A stretch of DNA of 64,000 nucleotides. Source: Paracoccaceae bacterium (lineage in GTDB: Bacteria; Pseudomonadota; Alphaproteobacteria; Rhodobacterales; Rhodobacteraceae). The stretch spans positions 275,763-339,762 of the forward strand of contig QWDA01000005.1 of the NCBI GenBank assembly GCA_003605175.1, read 5' to 3'. This document shows, in pieces, positions 55,095 through 64,000 of this stretch. The notes beneath the pieces were generated by a model. It saw nothing but the letters and a program-made list of their open reading frames with translations. It searched no databases and was not told where the DNA came from. Numbering within the stretch: position 1 is the stretch's first letter; every line of letters starts with the position of its first letter. The translations under genes and the position numbers were made by a program.

Positions 55095-56066
55095 TCAGGC
55101 GGCCCTTGGCGCGCCGCGGCCGGTGAGGCAGCGGACGAGGCCGGTGCCCGGCGCCCAGAGCCGGGTGGCGCCGAGGGTCACGACACGGGCTCCGGCGCCG
55201 AGCTTGAACCGGGCGAGGCCGGGGGCGGTTTCGGTCTCGACCACGTCGAGGTCGAGCGCGGTGAAGCCTCGCGCCGAGAGCCACAGCGCGGCGCGCCACA
55301 GGAGCAGGTTATGGGCGTACATCTCGCGCCCGCGTGGGCCGGTCCAGCCGATATGGTAGGTCGCGCCAGGTTTGTGCAGAAGGAACAGCATCGCCGCCAC
55401 GACCTCGCCGTCCGGCGCGGTGGCTGTGAAGAGCCGTGTCGCCTCCTTGCCGCCCATGCGCGCCCAGGCGAGCGGGTAGGCCATGTCGAACCCCCGGTAG
55501 CCCCGGCGCTGTCTCTGCCGGGCTTCCTTGGCGAGCAGCCAATGGGTCGGTTCGGGATCCCAGGGTGCGTGCTTCACCGAGAGTCCGGCGCCATCGGCGC
55601 GCCGGAGCCGGTTGCGCCATTTGCCGGATTGCCGGGAAAGGAGCGTTTCGGCCGTCGCGTCCAGCGCGAGTTCGGCGAGCGAGATCGGCGTGACCACAGG
55701 CAGCCAGGGGCCGTCTTCCAGGGGGTCCGCGCCGCCGATCCGCTCCGGCGCGGCCATGACCCCGCGATGGTCCGCGCGAAGCCTGCGGAGGAGGGCGTGG
55801 AGCGCGTCGCGGCGGTCGGACTCGGCGAGCGCGGGGGACCAGAGCGGGCCCCGGCCCAGGACGGCGAAATCGCCCCAGCCCGGCCAGCGGCGGATCCCGA
55901 TCTGCGCCGCGCCGAGGAGCGGACCGCCCCGGCGGAGCGCCAGATGGCGGAGGCGCTGGCCCGTGGCCTCGGACGCGGCGGCATGGAGCGGGTGATGCTG
56001 GCGGATCGGCGCCGCCAGCGCCGCCGACCAGACCGGACGATCCGAGTTCTCCCACCGCGTATCCAT
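55095..56066 (-). CDS. GNAT/FemAB-like acyltransferase
   Basis: 323-aa protein. The C-terminal half (~150-290) resembles the GNAT domain of FemAB/BioF2-like enzymes: KWRNRLRRADGAGLSV, AKEARQRQRRGYRGF, TATAPDGEVVAAMLFLLHK, YHIGWTGPRGREMYAHNLLL and RGFTALDLDVVETETAPGLA. Likely transfers an amino-acyl or acetyl group; the substrate is unknown. Starts at 56066 or 56075 are about equally supported. It reads toward trkH in the same direction. Confidence 0.8.
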   Translation of the reverse strand: MDTRWENSDRPVWSAALAAPIRQHHPLHAAASEATGQRLRHLALRRGGPLLGAAQIGIRRWPGWGDFAVLGRGPLWSPALAESDRRDALHALLRRLRADHRGVMAAPERIGGADPLEDGPWLPVVTPISLAELALDATAETLLSRQSGKWRNRLRRADGAGLSVKHAPWDPEPTHWLLAKEARQRQRRGYRGFDMAYPLAWARMGGKEATRLFTATAPDGEVVAAMLFLLHKPGATYHIGWTGPRGREMYAHNLLLWRAALWLSARGFTALDLDVVETETAPGLARFKLGAGARVVTLGATRLWAPGTGLVRCLTGRGAPRAA

Positions 56067-56112
56067 GGCCCGCATTAACCGCCGCGAAACTTAATCTCCG
56101 CTTAATGGCTGC

Positions 56113-56262
56113 ATGCGGAAGAAGGCGCCCCCGGTTCTCGGACAGATCGTTCCCGCGCCCCGGCCCACCGCGGCAGGGGCGTTCTGGCTGGCCCTGGTCC
56201 TGTCGGTGCCGGTTTTTCTGGTGCTGGCGGTGGCGGAGCTGGTCTGGCGGGTTTGGGGGTAG
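56113..56262 (+). CDS. 49-aa single-pass membrane protein
   Basis: The frame encodes 49 residues: a Lys/Pro-rich N-terminus (MRKKAPPVLGQIVPAPRP) followed by one strong membrane helix (AFWLALVLSVPVFLVLAVAE) and LVWRVWG. Codon use fits the genome. No strong ribosome site is visible; it lies 38 bp upstream of, and divergent from, the GNAT-like gene. Conserved small proteins of this form occur in Rhodobacteraceae, but I cannot name a function. Confidence 0.55.
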   Translation: MRKKAPPVLGQIVPAPRPTAAGAFWLALVLSVPVFLVLAVAELVWRVWG

Positions 56263-56337
56263 GGCGGTGCTTGGTAGCAGCGGGCTTTTGCAGGACGGTT
56301 CATCATTTCCCCCCGCCCGGCTTGCGCTCCCTCCGCT

Positions 56338-56811
56338 TCACCCCCCGCGGATCAACGCGCTGAGTTCCCCGTAGAGCGCCTGCCGCTCGTCGGGGCTGAG
56401 AAAGGCGCCGAGTTCCACCTCGCGGCCGCCGCCCTTCAGCGTAAGGTATTTCTCCACCGGCTTGTCGCCCTTGTGAAGATGGACCGTGACCCAATAGGGG
56501 TTCGCGTCCCAGCGCCTTGTGCCGCCTCTCGGCTCGTGGCGGGTGAGCTCGATCCGCTCGGCGTCGAGCCGCAATACCTCGGTCAGCCGCGCGTCGCGGT
56601 CGCTGCGATTGAGCGCGAGCCAAACCCCGGCCACCGCGATGGCCATGAACGGCAGGAGCGCCCAGAGGACCGGGCTGCCCAGTACCGCGAGGAGGGGGAT
56701 GGCGAGCAGCGCGGCGGTGGCACCGATGAACAGTACGAAGCCGCGATTCGACATCGACCGGTGCGGCCAGAGCGTGAGCGTGTGCGAGTCGTCGGTCCAG
56801 CGGTATGGCAT
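56338..56811 (-). CDS. DUF2244 membrane protein
   Basis: 157-aa protein with two adjacent membrane helices (residues ~24-65: GFVLFIGATAALLAIPLLAV and VLWALLPFMAIAVAGVWLAL). A C-terminal cytoplasmic domain has the DUF2244 motif NPYWVTVHL and LGAFLSPDERQALYGEL. The family often lies near cytochrome c oxidase genes, as here, downstream of ctaD, beyond its terminator. Function unknown; a link to oxidase assembly is inference from location. Confidence 0.88.
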   Translation of the reverse strand: MPYRWTDDSHTLTLWPHRSMSNRGFVLFIGATAALLAIPLLAVLGSPVLWALLPFMAIAVAGVWLALNRSDRDARLTEVLRLDAERIELTRHEPRGGTRRWDANPYWVTVHLHKGDKPVEKYLTLKGGGREVELGAFLSPDERQALYGELSALIRGG

Positions 56812-56845
56812 GGTGCGATTTTAGCCCCTGCGGCCCTTTCGACAA

Positions 56846-56883
56846 ATCCAAAGCGAAGCGCCCCCGCCTTTCGGTCGGGGGCG
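56846..56883 (-). terminator. Rho-independent terminator of ctaD
   Basis: On the minus strand GCGCCCCCG pairs with CGGGGGCGC around ACCGAAAGG, followed by TTCGCTTT, about 25 bases after the ctaD stop. Confidence 0.85.
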
Positions 56884-56907
56884 CCTTGAATTTTCAGGTC
56901 GGCCCGC

Positions 56908-58590
56908 TCAGTGCGTGTGGCCGTGATCCCAGTCCGACTGCTTCGGCAGCGTCTCGAAGGTGTGCTCCGGCGGCGGCGAGGGCAGGGTCCATTCGAGAGT
57001 GTCGGCATGCTCGTTCCAGTAGTTCTTCTCGGTCACCCGCGCACCGCGGGTCAGGGTGTAGACCACGATGCCGATGAAGAACAGGAACGAGGCGAAGCTG
57101 AGGAAGGCGCCCCAGGACGACACGGTGTTCCAGTAGGCGAAGGCCTCGGGATAGTCGATGTAGCGCCGCGGCATGCCTTGCCGGCCGAGGAAGTGCTGCG
57201 GGAAGAAGGTGAGGTTCGCGCCGATGAACATCATCCAGAAATGCAGCTTGCCGGCCCATTCGGGGTATTGGCGGCCCGACATCTTGCCGATCCAGTAGTA
57301 GATCCCGGCGAAGATGCAGAACACGGCGCCCAGCGACATCACGTAGTGGAAGTGGGCGACCACATAATAGGTGTCGTGATAGGCGCGGTCGATGCCGGCC
57401 TGCGACAGCACGATGCCGGTGACGCCGCCCACGGTGAACAGGAACAGGAAGCCGAAGGCCCATAGCATCGGTGTCTTGAACTCGACCGAGCCGCCCCACA
57501 TCGTCGCGATCCAGGAGAAGATCTTCACCCCGGTCGGCACCGCGATGACCATTGTCGCCAGCATGAAATAGGTCTGCTGCCGCAGGCTCATGCCGACGGT
57601 GTACATGTGGTGCGCCCAGACCACGAAGCCGAGCCCGCCGATGGCGATCAGCGCCCAGACCATCGGCAGGTAGCCGAAGATCGGCTTCTTCGAGAAGGTG
57701 GCGATCACGTGGGAGATGATGCCGAAGCCGGGCAGGATGATGATGTAGACCTCGGGATGGCCGAAGAACCAGAGGATGTGCTGGTAGAGGATCGGGTCGC
57801 CACCGCCCGCGGGCTGGAAGAAGGCGAAGCCGAAGTTGCGGTCCATCAGGAGCATGGTGATCGCGCCGGCGAGGACCGGCAGCGACAGGAGGATCAGCCA
57901 GGCGGTGACGAAGATCGACCAGGCGAAGAGCGGCACCTTGAACAGCGTCATGCCCGGAGCGCGCATGTTCAGGAAGGTCGTGATCATGTTGATCGCGCCG
58001 AGGATCGACGAGGCGCCCGAGAGGTGTACCGCGAAGATCGCGAGATCCATCGAGAAGCCGCCCTCGGAGGTGGAGAGCGGCGGGTAGAGCACCCAGCCCA
58101 CGCCCGAGCCCATCTGGTCGTTGCCGCCGGGCGACAGCACCGAGGCCACGGCGAGCGAAGTGCCAGCGACGTAGAGCCAGTAGGAGAGGTTGTTCAGACG
58201 CGGGAACGCCATGTCGGGCGCGCCGATCTGGAGCGGCATGAAGAAGTTGCCGAAGCCGCCGAACAGCGCCGGGATCACCACGAAGAACATCATCAGGATG
58301 CCGTGGGCGGTGATCAGCACGTTCCAGAGATGGCCGTTCGGCGTGCAATCCGCTTCGGCCGCGGCGGCCGTGTAGCGTGCGCCTTCCATGCACATGTACT
58401 GCACGCCCGGATGCATCAGCTCCATGCGCATGTAGACCGTGAAGGCCACGGCGATGAAGCCGACCAGCGCCGAGGTGAAGAGGTAGAGGATGCCGATATC
58501 CTTGTGGTTCGTCGACATGAACCAGCGGGTGAAGAAGCCGCGCGGGTCGTGGTGGTCTTCGTGTCCGTGGACCTGGGCGTCTGCGGGCAT
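56908..58590 (-). CDS. ctaD: cytochrome c oxidase subunit I (aa3-type)
   Basis: 560-aa heme-copper oxidase subunit with 12 membrane helices. Low-spin heme a ligands are in [14 protein letters not shown] and [15 protein letters not shown]. The CuB/Tyr site is [17 protein letters not shown] and the CuB His pair is in [10 protein letters not shown]. It reduces O2 to water and pumps protons. The ATG at 58590 has AGGAGA eight bases upstream; a longer start at 58617 lacks this. Subunits II and III are not in the window. Confidence 0.96.
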   Translation of the reverse strand: MPADAQVHGHEDHHDPRGFFTRWFMSTNHKDIGILYLFTSALVGFIAVAFTVYMRMELMHPGVQYMCMEGARYTAAAAEADCTPNGHLWNVLITAHGILMMFFVVIPALFGGFGNFFMPLQIGAPDMAFPRLNNLSYWLYVAGTSLAVASVLSPGGNDQMGSGVGWVLYPPLSTSEGGFSMDLAIFAVHLSGASSILGAINMITTFLNMRAPGMTLFKVPLFAWSIFVTAWLILLSLPVLAGAITMLLMDRNFGFAFFQPAGGGDPILYQHILWFFGHPEVYIIILPGFGIISHVIATFSKKPIFGYLPMVWALIAIGGLGFVVWAHHMYTVGMSLRQQTYFMLATMVIAVPTGVKIFSWIATMWGGSVEFKTPMLWAFGFLFLFTVGGVTGIVLSQAGIDRAYHDTYYVVAHFHYVMSLGAVFCIFAGIYYWIGKMSGRQYPEWAGKLHFWMMFIGANLTFFPQHFLGRQGMPRRYIDYPEAFAYWNTVSSWGAFLSFASFLFFIGIVVYTLTRGARVTEKNYWNEHADTLEWTLPSPPPEHTFETLPKQSDWDHGHTH

Positions 58591-58850
58591 GCGTCTCTCC
58601 TGATGGCGTGGCCGCACGGCGGAAGACTCGCACCGGTGCGGTATTTTGCTTGTGTTCTAGTGGGAGTGCCGGGCGGCGGCAACACGGCAATCGGTCGGAG
58701 GGGCGGGTAAAAATGTCTCAGGGCGGCGCGGCAGTCACACGGTCGCGGCCGGAAAATGCACGTGCTCCGGATCGGAGTTCGTCACGAGTTCCCATCCCGC
58801 CCGACCGATTCGCCATGGCGCCCATCCTGGGCCCGGGATAGGCGGGCGCC

Positions 58851-59771
58851 ATGGCACAGCTTTCCGACAATGCGCGCGGCGCGCTCCTGATGGTCGCGTC
58901 GATGCTGTTCTTCACGCTGAACGATGCCTGCCTGAAGGGGCTTGGGGGCGAAGTGCCGCTGATGCAGGCGCTGTTCCTGCGCGGGATGGCGGTTTCGGCC
59001 CTCCTGGCGTCCCTGGCGGCCTGGCGCGGCGGCGGGTTGCGGCTCGGGCGGCTCCGGCCCGATGCCGGGCGGCTGGCGCTGCGCACCCTGGCCGAAATCG
59101 GCGCGGCGTTCTTCTTCCTGACCGCGCTTTTCAACATGCCGATCGCCAATGTCTCGGCGATCCTGCAGGTGACGCCGCTGTCGGTGACGCTTGCCGCCGC
59201 GCTGTTCCTCGCCGAGCCGGTGGGCTGGCGCCGGCTCGTCGCCATCGCGATCGGCTTCGGCGGGGTGCTGCTGATCGTGCGTCCGGGGACCGAGGGGTTC
59301 ACGATCCATTCGATCTTTGCGCTCCTGTCCGTCGCCATGGTCACGATCCGCGATCTTGCGACGCGGCGGATGAGCCGCGACCTGCCCTCGATCAGCGTCG
59401 CCTTCGTCACCGCGGTGGGGGTGACCGGCTTCGCGGGAATCTCGTCCCTGTTCGAGCCCTGGGTGCCGCTCGGCCCGCGGACCGGGCTGCAGCTGGCCGG
59501 GGCGTCGCTGTTCGTCTTCGTCGCCTATATCGCCAGCGTTGCGACCATGCGGGTGGGCGAGGTCGGCTTCGTGGCGCCGTTCCGCTATGCGAGCCTGCTC
59601 GCGGCGCTGATCCTGGGGTTCGTGGCGTTCGGCGAATGGCCTTCGCCGCTGACGCTTCTGGGCAGCGCGGTGGTGGTGGCGACCGGTCTCTTCACGCTCC
59701 TGCGCGAGCGCGCCGCGGCCCGGGCGCACGGGCAGCGCGGTCCCGCGGCGACGGTGCGGGTGCGGGGGTAG
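58851..59771 (+). CDS. EamA/DMT-family transporter
   Basis: 306-aa membrane protein of ten helices in two EamA repeats. The first repeat starts ARGALLMVASMLFFTLNDAC and ends LGGVLLIVRPG; the second starts FALLSVAMVTIRDLATRRMS and ends TLLGSAVVVATGLFTLLRE. The family exports or imports amino acids, nucleosides or other metabolites; substrate cannot be inferred. It is monocistronic and converges with the exonuclease gene. Confidence 0.9.
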   Translation: MAQLSDNARGALLMVASMLFFTLNDACLKGLGGEVPLMQALFLRGMAVSALLASLAAWRGGGLRLGRLRPDAGRLALRTLAEIGAAFFFLTALFNMPIANVSAILQVTPLSVTLAAALFLAEPVGWRRLVAIAIGFGGVLLIVRPGTEGFTIHSIFALLSVAMVTIRDLATRRMSRDLPSISVAFVTAVGVTGFAGISSLFEPWVPLGPRTGLQLAGASLFVFVAYIASVATMRVGEVGFVAPFRYASLLAALILGFVAFGEWPSPLTLLGSAVVVATGLFTLLRERAAARAHGQRGPAATVRVRG

Positions 59772-59842
59772 CGCGCGCGCATTGCTTTCGGCTTGTCATT
59801 CGCGAGTGACAGGGGCCATCCGACGCTCCGCGCGGGACGGCT

Positions 59843-60451
59843 TCAGGCGAGATCCGCCGGGGCCAGCGCGCCCTCTCCCAAGAGGTGCCGGAGCGTGTAG
59901 GCCGCCGACAAAGCGTCATCGAGCGCGTCGTGGCCCCGCAGCGGCGGATGGTCGAGCCGGTAATAGGCGGACAGGCGGTTGCTCGGCGTCTGCCCGAGGT
60001 CCTCATAAGGCATGCCGGCCCTGAGAAGCAGGTGGCAGGCATTGCCGAACCGCGTCACCGGGATCGGCGGCGGGATCCCGTCGACATAGCAGCTGATCGC
60101 CACCATGTTGAACTCGTCCTTGCCCCAGGACCAGAGTCGCGCGCCCCGGGCGAAGCGGTCGGTCCGCGCCAGCGCCTCGGCGAGGGGGAGCCCGTCCTCG
60201 TCGAGGATGTCCTCGGTGATGCCGGTCAGCCGGGTGAGGAGCGGGTCGAGCGGCACGCGCCCGCCGTGCCGGTCCGTCGGCAGCACATGGAGACGGAGTG
60301 TCTCGGCGATGGGAAACCCCTCCGAAAGGCCGAGCCGCACCAATCCGATCTGGACGATCACCGGGTCGGGGTCGTAGGGACCGCACCAGAAGCGCTGCGG
60401 CGCCCCCTCGGCGGTGAGGAATTCGCAGTCGAAGACGATGGCGTGGTCCAT
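59843..60451 (-). CDS. DEDDh-type 3'-5' exonuclease
   Basis: 202-aa protein of the RNase T/DnaQ superfamily. Exo I is AIVFDCEFLTAEG (DxE), Exo II is in WSWGKDEFNMVA and Exo III is HDALDDALSAAYTLRHLL with the H-x4-D pair. It probably degrades RNA or single-stranded DNA from the 3' end. It is shorter than DnaQ and lacks a clear clamp-binding motif. The start at 60451 (MDHAIVFDCE) matches the conserved N-terminus; a longer start is possible. Confidence 0.85.
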   Translation of the reverse strand: MDHAIVFDCEFLTAEGAPQRFWCGPYDPDPVIVQIGLVRLGLSEGFPIAETLRLHVLPTDRHGGRVPLDPLLTRLTGITEDILDEDGLPLAEALARTDRFARGARLWSWGKDEFNMVAISCYVDGIPPPIPVTRFGNACHLLLRAGMPYEDLGQTPSNRLSAYYRLDHPPLRGHDALDDALSAAYTLRHLLGEGALAPADLA

Positions 60452-60558
60452 GGGGCCCCCCGGGGTCGGGCCCGGACAGCCTAAGGCCCCGGAAGCCCGC
60501 GGCAAGGGCCAAACGGCAAGGGCGCTGACGCGTATCGCAAAATCGGCGCCGGGGTCTG

Positions 60559-60587
60559 TTGACAGCCTATCCGACTCTGTCTATACG
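60559..60587 (+). promoter_or_regulatory. sigma-70 promoter of the str operon
   Basis: TTGACA (60559-60564) and TATACG (60582-60587) are 17 bases apart, a near-consensus housekeeping promoter. It lies about 220 bp upstream of rpsL, leaving a leader that could serve ribosomal-protein feedback. The rest of the 359-bp gap between the exonuclease and rpsL shows no gene. Confidence 0.75.
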
Positions 60588-60810
60588 GCGCCCACTTCGG
60601 CTACGGGTCCGCAGATCCCACGGCCGTCTACAGGAATGATGTGGTCACGATCCGGTCGGTAACGGCCCGATCCTCTGGAGACCCGCCGCACCGCCCCCAG
60701 ATCCGGGAGCGCCTGCGGTGCTTCTCGTTTTGCCGAAAGGCAGGGCGGGAGCAAGACCAACCGGGGCGCCCGCGCCCCAGACGAGAGTGAAACGAGGGGT
60801 AGCGAACCCG

Positions 60811-61182
60811 ATGCCGACGATCCAGCAGCTGATCCGCAAACCGCGGCAGCAGAAAGCGAAACGCTCGAAGTCCCAGCACCTCGAGTCCTGCCCGCAGAAG
60901 CGCGGCGTATGCACCCGCGTCTATACCACGACGCCGAAAAAGCCGAACTCGGCGATGCGGAAAGTTGCCAAGGTGCGGCTGACGAACGGCTTCGAAGTCA
61001 TCAGCTACATTCCCGGCGAGAGCCATAACCTTCAGGAACACTCGGTGGTCCTGATCCGCGGCGGCCGGGTGAAGGACCTTCCTGGCGTCCGCTATCACAT
61101 CCTGCGCGGTGTCCTCGACACCCAGGGCGTCAAGGACCGCAAGCAGCGCCGCTCGAAATACGGCGCCAAGCGTCCGAAGTAA
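60811..61182 (+). CDS. rpsL: 30S ribosomal protein S12
   Basis: 123-aa decoding-centre protein. Signature [13 protein letters not shown] at the start, [17 protein letters not shown] at ~41-57 and [14 protein letters not shown] at ~85-98. Both lysines where streptomycin-resistance mutations arise (PKKPNSA and GRVKDLPG) are the wild-type residues. First gene of the str operon; rpsG follows after 12 bp. Confidence 0.98.
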   Translation: MPTIQQLIRKPRQQKAKRSKSQHLESCPQKRGVCTRVYTTTPKKPNSAMRKVAKVRLTNGFEVISYIPGESHNLQEHSVVLIRGGRVKDLPGVRYHILRGVLDTQGVKDRKQRRSKYGAKRPK

Positions 61183-61194
61183 GAGGAAAAGCCG

Positions 61195-61665
61195 ATGTCC
61201 CGCCGCCACGCTGCCGAGAAGCGCGAAGTTCTCCCCGACGCCAAGTTCGGCGACCGCGTTCTGACGAAGTTCATGAACAACCTCATGGTCGACGGCAAGA
61301 AATCCGTCGCCGAGCGGATCGTCTACAACGCTTTCGACCGGGTCGAGAACAAGCTGAAGAAGTCGCCTCTGGACGTGTTCCACGAGAGCCTCGACAACAT
61401 CAAGCCCTCAGTCGAGGTCCGCTCCCGCCGGGTCGGCGGCGCGACCTACCAGGTGCCCGTCGAGGTCCGCCCCGAGCGCCGTGAGGCGCTGGCGATCCGC
61501 TGGCTGATCGACGCGGCGAAGAAGCGCAACGAGAACACGATGGAAGAGCGGCTTGCCGGTGAGCTGGTCGACGCCGTGAACGGCCGCGGCACCGCGGTCA
61601 AGAAGCGCGAAGACACCCACAAGATGGCCGATGCCAACAAGGCGTTCAGCCACTACCGCTGGTAA
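61195..61665 (+). CDS. rpsG: 30S ribosomal protein S7
   Basis: 156-aa head protein of the small subunit. [20 protein letters not shown] opens the protein; ENIKP-type segment [20 protein letters not shown] and the C-terminal [17 protein letters not shown] are diagnostic. AGAGGAAAA precedes the ATG. Gap to fusA 28 bp. In E. coli S7 is the translational repressor of the str operon. Confidence 0.98.
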   Translation: MSRRHAAEKREVLPDAKFGDRVLTKFMNNLMVDGKKSVAERIVYNAFDRVENKLKKSPLDVFHESLDNIKPSVEVRSRRVGGATYQVPVEVRPERREALAIRWLIDAAKKRNENTMEERLAGELVDAVNGRGTAVKKREDTHKMADANKAFSHYRW

Positions 61666-61693
61666 TTACGAATTTCTGCCTGAGGACTGACCA

Positions 61694-64000
<2,307 letters not shown>

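Noticed and set aside
58608..58841. 77-codon plus-strand frame between ctaD and the DMT transporter
   Set aside because: No ribosome site, Arg/Ser-rich composition and overlap with the ctaD promoter region; no family likeness.

Overview
This 64 kb window is a high-GC chromosomal segment from an alphaproteobacterium, almost certainly a member of the Rhodobacteraceae. Supporting signs are the petABC operon for a three-subunit cytochrome bc1 complex, the gene order leuS-lptE-holA, a DUF3576 lipoprotein beside leuS, a Rhodobacter-type porin, glnK-amtB, and the str operon (rpsL-rpsG-fusA-tuf). No rRNA, tRNA, CRISPR array or replication origin was seen. The window opens inside a plsC-like acyltransferase and closes inside tuf.

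Layout. 1-3400: lipid acyltransferase, two FMN split-barrel proteins, an ureidoglycine aminohydrolase and a GST. 3540-6342: petABC. 6404-9766: thiamine ABC transporter thiB-thiP-thiQ on the minus strand under a TPP riboswitch. 10160-17754: aroC, rpiA-gor, hflK-hflC-DUF2065 and a periplasmic DegP protease. 18281-21484: a membrane VWA (YfbK-type) protein translationally coupled to an ECF sigma factor, then a small lipoprotein. 21705-27502: yejABEF oligopeptide/microcin C-type importer. 27524-30193: a small accessory island with a truncated repeat, two pieces of an IS110-type transposase, a MobA/MobL relaxase C-terminal fragment, a DUF1629/Imm11-like protein and a convergent small protein with a possible Cys/His active site. 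30340-32041: glnK-amtB. 32287-40078: class A PBP, aminotransferase-GNAT-sseA cluster, GGDEF/EAL protein and smpB. 40140-41984: first TPR-sulfotransferase. 42047-42382: a dispersed repeat abutting a truncated GST. 42385-47081: holA-lptE-leuS and the DUF3576 lipoprotein. 47326-53464: porin, a tandem pair of TPR-sulfotransferases and yggS. 53533-60451: trkH, a GNAT-like protein, a 49-aa membrane protein, DUF2244, ctaD, a DMT transporter and an exonuclease. 60559-64000: str operon with a clear promoter.

The backbone is respiration (bc1 complex and aa3-type oxidase), envelope maintenance (PBP, LptE, DegP, HflKC), nitrogen control (GlnK-AmtB) and translation. The unusual content is of three kinds. 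First, a family of intergenic repeats with inverted ends (four copies: 18004, 34525, 42047 and a partial one at 27524). Second, the 27.5-30.2 kb island with a candidate orphan effector/immunity pair. Third, the tandem TPR-sulfotransferases, whose last ~440 bp look homogenised by gene conversion while the 5' parts differ in sequence and composition.
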